64,000 bases of DNA from Deinococcus sp. LM3 (GTDB taxonomy: Bacteria > Deinococcota > Deinococci > Deinococcales > Deinococcaceae), in the NCBI RefSeq assembly GCF_002017875.1, contig NZ_MUFV01000001.1, forward strand, positions 1,561,001 through 1,625,000. The letters are read 5' to 3'. Below are positions 10,350 to 19,643 of this stretch, piece after piece. Below the pieces are notes generated by a model, which made no database searches, was not told the DNA's origin, and was given only the letters and a program-made list of their open reading frames with translations. Every line of letters begins with the position of its first letter. Positions within the stretch are counted from its first letter, which is position 1. Made by a program: the position numbers and the translations under genes.

Positions 10350-10379
10350 GAAGAAAGCCGGAGCATGACGCTCCGGCTT
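10350..10379 (-). terminator. Terminator after groEL
   Basis: A perfect 10-bp stem (10355-10364 with 10370-10379) and a 5-nt loop, read on the minus strand, end in a T/C-rich tail. It lies about 45 nt after the groEL stop codon. Confidence 0.75.
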
Positions 10380-10423
10380 CGCTGATTGACCATCAACTAA
10401 CCGACGGTCAACTGTGACTTGCT

Positions 10424-12058
<1,635 letters not shown>

Positions 12059-12206
12059 GGTGGGGCTCCTTTGGGGGCGGTGAGCGCAGAGCGGTGGGCT
12101 GCTGGGGTCACGCCTGTTGAGTGGATTGAGGTTGCGGGGTGGCTCCCTGTTGTGGGGAGCGGTCAGCGCCGCTGACTGAGGGGTGAGGCCTCAGTCGGCG
12201 GGCGCT

Positions 12207-12494
12207 TTACTCGACGATGGCGAGGATGTCGCGTTCGGCGAGGATGGAGTAGTTCTTGCCTTCGAGGCTGACTTCCGTGCCGCCGTACTTGGCGAAGTAG
12301 ACGGTGTCGCCTTCTTTCACGTCCAGCGCGATGCGGGTGCCGTTGTCGAGCACCTTGCCGCTGCCCACGGCGATGACTTTGCCGCGCTGGCTTTTCTCTT
12401 TGGCGGTGTCGGGGACGTACAGGCCGCCGGCGGTCTTCTGCTCGGCTTCCTCGATGATTTCAACCAGAACGCGGTCACCTAAGGGTTTCAGCAT
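12207..12494 (-). CDS. groES: Co-chaperonin GroES (Hsp10)
   Basis: Heptameric lid of the GroEL chamber, 95 aa. The N-terminal MLKPLGDRVLVEIIEEAEQ, the mobile loop EQKTAGGLYVPDTAKEKSQ (about 18-36) and YFAKYGGTEVSLEGKNYSI are diagnostic. The frame is open upstream, but the Met at 12494 gives the family start and is preceded by a strong Shine-Dalgarno (AGGAGG). It is the first gene of the operon, with a promoter about 80 nt upstream. Confidence 0.97.
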   Translation of the reverse strand: MLKPLGDRVLVEIIEEAEQKTAGGLYVPDTAKEKSQRGKVIAVGSGKVLDNGTRIALDVKEGDTVYFAKYGGTEVSLEGKNYSILAERDILAIVE

Positions 12495-12571
12495 GTTGTG
12501 TCCTCCTGTGAAGTGGGATGTGGAGCTTCGGCCTGCCGGACACTCCGGCTGTTTTTGCCGTTCCGCACGCA

Positions 12572-12601
12572 ATCCTAGGCCTGACATAACAAAAATGTCA
12601 A
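12572..12601 (-). promoter_or_regulatory. groES-groEL promoter overlapped by an inverted repeat
   Basis: On the minus strand, TTGACA (12601-12596) and TAGGAT (12577-12572) are 18 bp apart. An inverted repeat TGACAT-N7-ATGTCA (12582-12600) overlaps the -35 and spacer and could be a heat-shock repressor site. It is not the CIRCE sequence (TTAGCACTC-N9-GAGTGCTAA), which was not found here. Confidence 0.65.
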
Positions 12602-12656
12602 GTTGGGGAATCTGACAATTTGAGTCTGGTGCGCTCAAGGTGCGCCAGCACGCGCA

Positions 12657-12700
12657 AAGCGCATATGCGCTTGCAGTCTCATAGCCGCAACGTATATATG
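12657..12700 (+). promoter_or_regulatory. Promoter of the GGDEF-RHH operon with overlapping 16-bp palindrome
   Basis: AAGCGCATATGCGCTT at 12657-12672 is a perfect palindrome whose last two bases are the start of the -35 TTGCAG (12671-12676). The -10 TATATA follows at 12693-12698 after 16 bp. A second small inverted repeat, GTATGT-GGA-ACATAC, lies just downstream. The layout suits repression, possibly by the ribbon-helix-helix domain encoded by the first gene (inference). Confidence 0.5.
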
Positions 12701-12770
12701 TATGTGGAACATACGCCACTGACCCAGCGCTCCGGCATCCCCCACCCCCCGTCCCAGGAGGACCACCCGC

Positions 12771-13379
12771 ATGGCCGCACGCCCCGCCATCCTCGCCCGC
12801 ACCGCCTTCGAGGACGCCTTCGCCGCCCTCGGCGCCGCCCCCCTCACCCTCGCTGTCCTGGACCTTGACCACTTCAAGACCCTGAACGACACGCTGGGCC
12901 ACAGCGAAGGCGACCGCGTCCTACGAGGCGTGGAACGCCTGCTCTCCGGCAGTCTCCCGTCGGGCAGCGTCATCGGCCGCATCGGCGGCGACGAGTACGC
13001 CTGCCTGCTCCCCGAAACCGCCGCCGAGACCGCCCTGATCCTCTTCGACGAGGTCATCAAGCACTTTCATATCCACCGCGACCCCCACTGGCCCAAGAGC
13101 CTGGGCCTCAGCGTCGGCCTCGCCTCCCGCCCCGCCCACGCCACCCACTACGCCGACCTGTACCGCGCCGCCGAGGAAGCCCTCCTGCGCGCCAAACGCG
13201 AAGGCCGCGCCCGCGTGTGCATCTACGTGGAAAGCAAGATGGTCCTGAAAAGCAACTACTACAGCAAAAGCCAGCTCGACCGCCTCGCCAAACTGAGCGG
13301 CGCCCTGGGCCGCACCGAGGCCAGCCTGCTGCGCGAAGCCGTGGACGACCTGATCGAGAAGAACCGGGGCGAACTGTGA
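12771..13379 (+). CDS. Diguanylate cyclase domain fused to a C-terminal ribbon-helix-helix-like domain
   Basis: Protein of 202 aa. Residues about 25-155 form a GGDEF domain: DLDHFKTLND at 31-40 and the catalytic motif GGDEY at 72-76 (Phe replaced by Tyr, normally tolerated). No RxxD inhibitory site precedes the motif. Residues about 156-200 (NYYSKSQLDRLAKLSG, then RTEASLLREAVDDLI) look like a CopG/Arc ribbon-helix-helix DNA-binding unit. This would tie c-di-GMP synthesis to DNA binding in one chain. It has a strong Shine-Dalgarno (AGGAGG) and heads a four-gene operon with stop/start overlaps. The RHH call is by pattern only. Confidence 0.8.
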   Translation: MAARPAILARTAFEDAFAALGAAPLTLAVLDLDHFKTLNDTLGHSEGDRVLRGVERLLSGSLPSGSVIGRIGGDEYACLLPETAAETALILFDEVIKHFHIHRDPHWPKSLGLSVGLASRPAHATHYADLYRAAEEALLRAKREGRARVCIYVESKMVLKSNYYSKSQLDRLAKLSGALGRTEASLLREAVDDLIEKNRGEL

Positions 13380-14011
13380 ACGGCACCGGGCGCGTGAACC
13401 TCTCCGCCGGCTGGAGCGCGGCGCTTCAGGAAGCCTGGGATGCCTACTGCGCTGGGTCGTACGCCATCGGGGCGTGTGTGATCGACGCCCAGGGAACCGT
13501 GATCGCGCGGGGCCGCAACCGCCTGGGCGAGCCGCGCGGCGCGGAGGGGGGCGTCATCAGCGGGCACGACCTGGCGCACGCGGAAGTGAACGCGCTGCTG
13601 AACTTGAAAGACACGCCCCGCCCCGAGTGCTACAGCTGGACGCTCCTGACCACCCTGCAACCGTGCCCGCAGTGCGCCGCCATCGCGGCGATGGGCGGCA
13701 TGCGGCACGTATCCTACGCCGCGCCGGACGCCTGGATTGCCGAGTCGAACCTCCTGACGCACGACCCGTACGTGTCCCGCAAGGGCGTGAGGGTATCCAG
13801 AGCCCCGGAGCCCGTGCAGAGGGCGGCGCTGCGGCTGGTGCTGGTCGCCCACCTGGAGAACGGACAGGACCCGGACAGCCCCATGCTGCGCAGCTTCGCG
13901 TCATACCCGGACGACGTTCACGCGGCGGTCGCCCTGCACGCATCCGGCACCCTGGCGGCCCTGCGTGCGCCCCGCGCCCCGCTGGCCGAGGCGCTGGCGG
14001 TGCTGGCATGA
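13376..14011 (+). CDS. CDA-superfamily nucleoside/nucleotide deaminase
   Basis: Zinc-dependent deaminase of 211 aa. The HAE motif at about 68-70 supplies the zinc His and the catalytic Glu, and PCPQC at about 96-100 supplies two zinc Cys, in the order of cytidine/guanine/tRNA-adenosine deaminases. The C-terminal 90 residues extend beyond the core and may define specificity. The GTG start at 13376 overlaps the GGDEF stop codon (GTGA), implying coupled translation. The substrate is unknown; tRNA editing is less likely because of the long C-terminus and the operon partners. Confidence 0.8.
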   Translation: MNGTGRVNLSAGWSAALQEAWDAYCAGSYAIGACVIDAQGTVIARGRNRLGEPRGAEGGVISGHDLAHAEVNALLNLKDTPRPECYSWTLLTTLQPCPQCAAIAAMGGMRHVSYAAPDAWIAESNLLTHDPYVSRKGVRVSRAPEPVQRAALRLVLVAHLENGQDPDSPMLRSFASYPDDVHAAVALHASGTLAALRAPRAPLAEALAVLA

Positions 14012-14964
14012 GCCGCCCCGCGTTCCTGAACCTGTCGCCGGGCCTGGACCGCGTGGGCCGCGCCTGCGCGTGGATCGAGCGGGAGGACGGCTTCGTGCTG
14101 ATGACGGGTCTGGAGTGGGGCGGGTGGACCCTGCCGGGCGGCGGCATTCACCCCGGCGAGACGCCGCAGCAGGCGGCGGTGCGGGAGGCGTGGGAGGAAG
14201 CCGGAGCGCACGCCGAGGCGGCAGGCGGGGTGGCGGGCGAGGCCGTGATGCTGCCCGGCGAGAGTGTGTGCGTCCCGCTGCGCCTGAAGCACCTGGAACC
14301 CAGCCCGGAGGGCCGCCCCGTGACCTGGGTGAACCCACGCTCGCTGCCGTGGGCGGACGACCTTCAGATCCGCGAGGTGCTGGCCGCGCGCGGGCAGACG
14401 CCGGAGCACCTGCGGGTGCCCACGCTGGTGCAGGTCGCGCAGACCGCCGCTGGGGCGCTGGAATTCCGGCATTCCTGCTTGCCCGAAACAGGCCGACTGC
14501 TGCGGACCCTGGCGGCCACGCGCCCCGGCGGGCGGGTGCTGGAACTCGGCACGGGAACCGGCGTGGGTGCGGCGTGGCTGCTCTCGGGCCTGGACCGCGC
14601 CGCCCGCCTCCTGACCGTGGAGACCGACCCTGCACGGGCCGAGGCGGCCTGGGAGGTGTTGCAGGCCGACCCGCGCGCCCGCGTGCAACGGGGCGACTGG
14701 CGGGACGTGCTGCGCGAGGGGCCGTTTGACCTGATCTTCGCGGACTGCGCCGCCGCGAAAGCCGACCCGGACGCCCTGGCCCGCGCCCTGAAGCCCGGCG
14801 GGATGCTGCTCATGGACAACTTCAGCCCGCCCGCCTTCATCCCGCCCGACCGGCACGCGGGCGACCCGCTGCGGGACGCGCTGTTCACGCACCCGCAGCT
14901 GACCTGCACCGAACTGGAAGTCCGCCGCCGCGAACGCGTGCTGCTGGCCGTGAGGACCGCGTGA
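14008..14964 (+). CDS. NUDIX hydrolase fused to a class I SAM methyltransferase
   Basis: Two-domain protein of 318 aa. Residues about 15-125 are a NUDIX domain with a complete box at 45-67, including HPGE, REAWEEAG and the metal-binding glutamates. Residues about 150-315 are a methyltransferase of the O-methyltransferase/COMT-like type with the SAM loop LELGTGTGVGA (about 178-188), acidic VETD after strand 2, FADCAAAK, and KPGGMLLMDN. Both domains look catalytically intact. The ATG overlaps the deaminase stop (ATGA) and the stop overlaps the phosphatase GTG. No known pathway uses this fusion to my knowledge. Confidence 0.82.
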   Translation: MSRPAFLNLSPGLDRVGRACAWIEREDGFVLMTGLEWGGWTLPGGGIHPGETPQQAAVREAWEEAGAHAEAAGGVAGEAVMLPGESVCVPLRLKHLEPSPEGRPVTWVNPRSLPWADDLQIREVLAARGQTPEHLRVPTLVQVAQTAAGALEFRHSCLPETGRLLRTLAATRPGGRVLELGTGTGVGAAWLLSGLDRAARLLTVETDPARAEAAWEVLQADPRARVQRGDWRDVLREGPFDLIFADCAAAKADPDALARALKPGGMLLMDNFSPPAFIPPDRHAGDPLRDALFTHPQLTCTELEVRRRERVLLAVRTA

Positions 14965-15569
14965 CCGGCGAGCTGCATCTGACCATCCTGCGCCACGGCC
15001 GCAGCCGCGCCGACGACGAGAACGTCCATGAGGGCCGCTACGACAGTCCCCTGAACCCGGAAGGTGAGGCGCAGGCCGCCGCTCTGGCCGCGTACTGGAC
15101 GGCGCACCCGCCGGGTTTCGACCGGGCGTACTGCTCGACGCTCCAGCGGGCGCACGGTACGGCCCGCATCGTCACGGACGCCCTGGGCGTGCCCCTGACC
15201 CCCACGGACCTCCTGCGCGAGTGGGACAACGGCCCACTGGCCGGAATGGGCCGCGAGGAGGCGCTGGAGCGGTACCCCATTCCCGCGTTCCGGCACGACC
15301 TCGACCCTTTCACAGCGGACGGCGGTGAATCCCAGGCGGCGATCCGCGCCCGCGCCCTGCACGCCCTGGAACTCGTGTGGAATGGGGGCGGCCAGCGGGT
15401 GCTGCTCGTCACGCACGGTGGCTTCGGGAACAGCCTGCTACGCGAACTGCTCGGCACGCAGCGCGGCTGGTTCGCGTTCGGCGACACGGCCTTCGCCACG
15501 CTGCGCCTGAGCCGGGGCAGCCACACGGCCCTGCTGACCGGCGTGAACCTCACGCCACACCTGCCCTGA
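14961..15569 (+). CDS. Histidine phosphatase family protein
   Basis: Phosphoglycerate-mutase-like phosphatase of 202 aa. The catalytic RHG motif is in ILRHGRS (residues 9-15), the second Arg region is YCSTLQRAHGTARI near 53-66, the acid region WDNGPLAGM lies near 90, and the second His is in LLVTHGGFGN near 150. It starts with GTG inside the stop codon of the NUDIX-methyltransferase gene, so it is the fourth coupled gene. The acceptor could be a nucleotide made by the upstream enzymes; CobC- or RNase H/phosphatase-like roles cannot be excluded. Confidence 0.85.
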   Translation: MTGELHLTILRHGRSRADDENVHEGRYDSPLNPEGEAQAAALAAYWTAHPPGFDRAYCSTLQRAHGTARIVTDALGVPLTPTDLLREWDNGPLAGMGREEALERYPIPAFRHDLDPFTADGGESQAAIRARALHALELVWNGGGQRVLLVTHGGFGNSLLRELLGTQRGWFAFGDTAFATLRLSRGSHTALLTGVNLTPHLP

Positions 15570-15590
15570 CCCGCCCCGTACAGTGACCCC

Positions 15591-16142
15591 ATGCGCCACG
15601 ACCTGACCCTGAGCGAAGGCCCGTACACCCTGCGCCCCATGACCGACGCCGACACCGCCCCGCTGCTGGCACTGGCACGGGCGCACGAGGCCGAGTACGC
15701 CCGCATGGGCACCTTTCCCACCCAGGAGCGCTACTACACGGGCGCGCTGGACGCCCCGGATCAGTGGCCGTTCGTGAAACTGGTCGGCAGCGAACTGGCC
15801 GGCGCGACCCGTTTCATGGAGATGCGCCCCGCGCACCGTCGCCTGGAGATCGGCAGCACGTGGCTGGCCCCGGCGTTCATGCGCACCCCCGCGAACCGTA
15901 CCTTCAAACGCCTGCTGCTGGACCACGCCTTCAGCCAGATGGGGGTGCTGCGCGTGGAGATCAAGACGGACCTCCTGAACACCCGCAGCCAGCAGGCCAT
16001 CGAACGCCTGGGGGCGACCCGCGAGGGCGTGCTGCGTCAGCACATGCCCCGCCCGGACGGCACGCAGCGCGACACGGTCATGTACTCCATCATCGCGGAG
16101 GAATGGCCAGCGGTGCGGGCGCGGCTGCTGGGTGCTACCTGA
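15591..16142 (+). CDS. GNAT acetyltransferase, RimJ/RimL-like
   Basis: GCN5-related N-acetyltransferase of 183 aa. The N-terminal YTLRPMTDADTAPLLALA is the first strand-helix unit, and EIGSTWLAPAFMRTPANRT followed by AFSQMGVLRVEIKTDLLNTRS is typical of the ribosomal-protein/aminoglycoside type that acts on primary amines. The sequence around NTRSQQAIERLGATREG is diagnostic of the RimJ/RimL branch. A TACAGT box (15579-15584) lies 6 nt before the ATG, so it has its own leaderless promoter although it follows the operon by 21 bp. Confidence 0.85.
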   Translation: MRHDLTLSEGPYTLRPMTDADTAPLLALARAHEAEYARMGTFPTQERYYTGALDAPDQWPFVKLVGSELAGATRFMEMRPAHRRLEIGSTWLAPAFMRTPANRTFKRLLLDHAFSQMGVLRVEIKTDLLNTRSQQAIERLGATREGVLRQHMPRPDGTQRDTVMYSIIAEEWPAVRARLLGAT

Positions 16143-16148
16143 CCACCC

Positions 16149-16664
16149 CTACTCGTTCATCAGCAGTGGGTAGGGGTTGATGGCGCCGCCCGTCGTGTAG
16201 ATGCCGTAGTGCAGGTGCGGGGGCGTGCCCTTTGCGTTCCCGCTGTCGCCCACGTAGCCCACCACGTCGCCCTGCTCGACCCAGTCGCCGCGGTTCAGGT
16301 CCGGGTAGCGTTCCAGGTGCGCGTAGTAGTGCCGCTGTCCGCCAGGCCCGAGCACCATGACGGTGCGGCCGCCCAGGTTGTTCGGGCCGACGTTCACGAC
16401 CACGCCGCGCGTGGTGGCGCGGATGGGCGTGCCGCGCGGCGCGAAGATGTCCACGCCCTCGTGCGTGCGGCCCTGGCTCCGCGCCCCGCCCCAGGTGTCC
16501 ACGAAGCGCTGGCCCGGCAGCGGGTTGGGCAGCGAGGCGGCCGCCGGGGCGGGTTCGGCTAGCAGGGCCGCGTACCGCTGCGCCCCCTCTATCTGCGGCC
16601 ACAGCAGGAACGCCGCGCCGCCCAGCACTGCCAGCGTGATCAGCCAGCCCAGTACCCGCCTCAC
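16149..16664 (-). CDS. M23-family (LytM) metallopeptidase, membrane anchored
   Basis: Peptidoglycan endopeptidase-like protein of 171 aa. An N-terminal transmembrane helix (WLITLAVLGGAAFLLW, about 6-21) precedes a LytM domain. The zinc ligands are seen in RTHEGVDIFAPRGTPIRA (His and Asp, about 72-89) and in the final HxH of PPHLHYGIY near 155. It probably acts in the periplasm on cross-links or as an activator of other hydrolases. The start is the GTG at 16664, placed directly before the membrane helix. It ends 6 bp from the convergent GNAT gene. Confidence 0.87.
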   Translation of the reverse strand: MRRVLGWLITLAVLGGAAFLLWPQIEGAQRYAALLAEPAPAAASLPNPLPGQRFVDTWGGARSQGRTHEGVDIFAPRGTPIRATTRGVVVNVGPNNLGGRTVMVLGPGGQRHYYAHLERYPDLNRGDWVEQGDVVGYVGDSGNAKGTPPHLHYGIYTTGGAINPYPLLMNE

Positions 16665-16836
16665 GCCCGCCCTCCATCCTGACCCAGCTTCATGCCCCCA
16701 GGATGGCGTGCGGGGGCCGCGCCGGAACCGGACAAAAGTTGCAGAGTGCGCCCCGCATGAAGCCTGCCTCAACGGGGCCAGCCCGGACCGTGCGCGCGGC
16801 CCCCGTCGGCAGGGCCGGGCGGGGTAGACTGACCGG

Positions 16837-18216
16837 ATGCCCGCGCGTTCCCACCCCATTCCCGCGCACCTCTGGACGCTGCCCGGCGGCCTGACGGTCG
16901 CCTTTGAACGCCGGTCCGGACCCGGTTTCGCCTTCGACCTGCGCGTCCCTGTCGGCAGCGCCCACGATCCTGCCGGGCAGGAAGGCGCCAGCGGCGTGCT
17001 GGAAGAATGGCTGTTCAAGGGGGCCGCCGGCCTGGACGCCCGCGCCCTGCAGGACGCCTTCGACGACCTCGGCGTGCGCCGGGGCGGCGGGGTCGGCCCG
17101 GAGGCGACCCGCTTTTCCGTCAGTGGCCTGCTGGCCGACCTGCGCGCCGCGCTGACCCTGACCGCCAGCGTCCTGAACAGTCCGGACCTGCCGGAAGACG
17201 AACTGCCCATCCTGACCGACCTGGCCCGCCAGGACCTGGAGGGTCTGCTGGACAGTCCCGCCGACCTGCTGGCCACGCTGGCGCGGCAGACGGCGTTCCC
17301 CACCCCGCCCGGCGCGCCCCTGAGCGGGTACGGCCACCCGGCCAGCGGCACCCCGCAGGGACTGGAAGCCCTGACACCCGCCTCGCTGCGCGCCCACCTG
17401 GAACGGTACGGGCAGGCGGGCAGCGTCCTGGGCCTCGTGGCGGACCTGGACCCCGAACAGGCGCGCGACCTGACGGCCGCCGCGCTGGGCGGTCTGCGCC
17501 CCGGCGTGCACGACCCCATCCCCGCCGTGCTGCGCACCCGCGCCCGCGCGCACACCACCGACCCGGATGCCGAACAGACCCACCTGAGCCTCACCATGCC
17601 CGGCGTGCCGCCCGGCCACCCGGACTGGATGGCGTGGCAGGTCGCCCTGACCGCCCTGAGCGGCGGCAGCGCCAGCCGCCTGTTCCACGCCGTGCGGGAG
17701 GAACGCGGGCTGGCGTACGCCGTGAGCGCCAACCCCGTCATCCTGGGCGGGCAGGGGTTCCTGGGCGCGTACGCCGGCAGCACGCCCGCCCGCGCGCCCG
17801 AGACGTTGCAGGTCATCCTGGCGGAACTGGAGAGGCTCCCGCAGGGCCTGACGCCCGCCGAGTTCGGCCGCGCCCGCGCCGGGCTGGACGCCAGTGTGGT
17901 CTTCGGCGCCGAGAGCATGCGCGCCCGCGCACACGCCCTGACCCGCGACGCCGCCGTGTTCGGCCGCATCCGCAGCGTCCCGGAACTCCGCGAGTCCCTC
18001 AGCAAGCTGACCCTGGACGACGTGAACGCCTTCCTGGCCCGCTACCACCCCGCGCCGGACGCCACGACCGTCACCATCGGCCCGGACACGCACGGTCCAG
18101 ACACGCACGGTCCAGACACGCACGGTCCTGGCGAACCCCCTCCCGGCGCGAACAGCGCCGACCCGTCCGCCCACCCACAGCCTTCCGATCACCCCAGCGA
18201 GACCCTGCATGCCTGA
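16837..18216 (+). CDS. M16 peptidase homologue lacking the zinc motif
   Basis: Insulinase-family protein of 459 aa. The position of the HxxEH zinc motif reads GVLEEWLFKG, with both His lost, so it should be non-catalytic. The second half has SGGSASRLFHAVREERGLAY, the usual R/Y pair of the C-terminal M16 lobe that helps bind substrate. Paired inactive and active M16 subunits are known for bacterial M16B enzymes and mitochondrial processing peptidase. The C-terminus ends in a low-complexity GPDTH repeat and a Pro/Ser-rich tail. A TAGACT box (16825-16830) lies 6 nt before the ATG. Confidence 0.9.
   Translation: MPARSHPIPAHLWTLPGGLTVAFERRSGPGFAFDLRVPVGSAHDPAGQEGASGVLEEWLFKGAAGLDARALQDAFDDLGVRRGGGVGPEATRFSVSGLLADLRAALTLTASVLNSPDLPEDELPILTDLARQDLEGLLDSPADLLATLARQTAFPTPPGAPLSGYGHPASGTPQGLEALTPASLRAHLERYGQAGSVLGLVADLDPEQARDLTAAALGGLRPGVHDPIPAVLRTRARAHTTDPDAEQTHLSLTMPGVPPGHPDWMAWQVALTALSGGSASRLFHAVREERGLAYAVSANPVILGGQGFLGAYAGSTPARAPETLQVILAELERLPQGLTPAEFGRARAGLDASVVFGAESMRARAHALTRDAAVFGRIRSVPELRESLSKLTLDDVNAFLARYHPAPDATTVTIGPDTHGPDTHGPDTHGPGEPPPGANSADPSAHPQPSDHPSETLHA
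18082..18129 (+). repeat. 15-bp tandem repeat, three units, coding for GPDTH
   Basis: About three copies of a 15-bp unit encode GPDTH repeats in the C-terminal tail of the inactive M16 protein. As the unit is a multiple of three, copy number can change without a frameshift. Confidence 0.75.
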
Positions 18217-19464
18217 CCCTGCCCCCAACACCACCGCCTGCCCGGCGGCCTGACCCTGCTGCTGGAACCCGACCCGGACGCGCAGACCGTCGCCGCCGGG
18301 TACTTCGTGAACACCGGCAGCCGCGAGGAAAGCGCCGCCGAGATGGGCGCCAGCCACTTCATCGAGCACCTGCTGTTCAAGGGCAGCGACACCCTGAGCG
18401 CCGCGCAACTGAACGAACGCCTCGACGATCTCGGCGGGCACGCCAACGCCTTCACCAGCGAGGAGGCGACCGTCTACCACGCCGCGACCCTGCCGGAACG
18501 CACGGCCGAACTGCTCGGCACCCTGACCGAACTGATGCGTCCCGCCCTGCGCCCCGACGACATCGCCACCGAACGCGGCGTGATTCTCGAGGAGATCGCC
18601 ATGTACGCCGAACAGCCCGCCGTGCGCGTCACGGACGAACTGCGCGCCGACTACTGGGGCGACCACCCGCTCGGCTGGCCTATTCTGGGCACCGCCGCCA
18701 CCGTCACGGCCCTCACGCCGGACGCACTGCGCCGCAACCACCTCGACCGCTACGGCGCCGACCGCGTCACCCTGACCGTCACCGGCCAGTTCGACCCGCC
18801 CGCCGTGCTGGACTGGGCGCGCACCCACCTGCAGGACTGGCCCGCCGCGACCCGCCCCGCTCCCGCCCGCCTGCCCGCACGGCGACCGGACCATGCCGCG
18901 CCCCGCCACCCCGGCACCGTCCGCGTCCTCAACGACCCCACCCTGAGCCGCGTGCAGGTCACGGCTGCCACGCCCGGCCTGGACGCCACCCACCCGCTGC
19001 GCGAGGCGGCGCACGTGCTGGCCGACCTGATCGGCGGCGAGAACGGCGCGCTGTACTGGCACCTGATCGACGACGGCACCTGCGACAGCGCCGACCTCGG
19101 CCACCTGGAATACCAGGATGCCGGCACCTTCGAGGGTGGGTTCTCCTGCGACCCGGACCGCGCCGCCGCCGCGCTCGCCACGTACCGCCGCGTACTGGCC
19201 GGCGCGGGTGACCGGATCACCCCGGTCGCCGTGCGCCGCGCCGCCCGCAAACTCGCGGTGGGCACCCTGCTGCGCGCCGAGACGCCCCAGGGCCGCCTGT
19301 TCACGCTGGGCATGGAATTCCTGGCGACCGGCCGCACCCCCGACACCGCCGCGAGCGTCCGCCGTTACGAGCAGGTCACCGCCGACGACGTGCGCGAGGT
19401 GCTGCGGCTGTGCCCGCTCGACCGCCTGACCGTCGTTGCTCTCGGCCCCATCGACCGACTCTGA
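18209..19464 (+). CDS. M16 zinc peptidase, catalytic subunit, with a -1 frameshift near its start
   Basis: Active partner of the preceding gene, with the zinc motif HFIEH in GASHFIEHLLFKG, the distal Glu region ANAFTSEEATVYH, and the C-terminal lobe with GGENGALYWHLIDDG. The ATG at 18209 overlaps the previous stop codon by 8 nt, but its frame ends at codon 15. The family N-terminus (LPGGLTLLLEPDPDAQ) continues in the -1 frame, with no ATG, GTG or TTG until the GTG at 18307, which is too far in. One extra C in the C5 run at 18222-18226 would give one intact 418-aa frame. This may be a sequencing undercall, programmed slippage, or a real mutation. Confidence 0.85.
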
Positions 19465-19489
19465 TCCGGCCGCCCGGCCCGGCAGCTCA

Positions 19490-19643
19490 TACGGATTCCG
19501 TTTGTTTCGCCAACAATCCGGAACTTCACCGGATTGCCGGCTCCACGTCCGGAACCCGCTTTGCTCCTAATCGCTCTGCTTCGCAGCTCTCCGAGTCCGC
19601 TCGGATTGAATGGTCTTTGCAGCTCATTCAATCGGAGTCCATA
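19490..19643 (-). mobile_element. TGA-associated repeat, copy A (after mqnA)
   Basis: Minus-oriented copy of the four-member family. Read on the minus strand it begins directly after the mqnA stop codon (19646-19644) with TATGGACTCCG, ends in CGGAATCCGTA, and is followed by a second TGA (19489-19487). It is longer than the others because of about 20 extra bases after the first hairpin, and that hairpin carries mismatches. It occupies the convergent gap between the M16 gene and mqnA. Confidence 0.85.

Noticed and set aside
12495..12660. CIRCE element upstream of groES
   Set aside because: No match to TTAGCACTC-N9-GAGTGCTAA; the inverted repeat present has a different sequence.
18082..18129. 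CRISPR-like repeat
   Set aside because: The units are contiguous 15-mers in coding frame without spacers.
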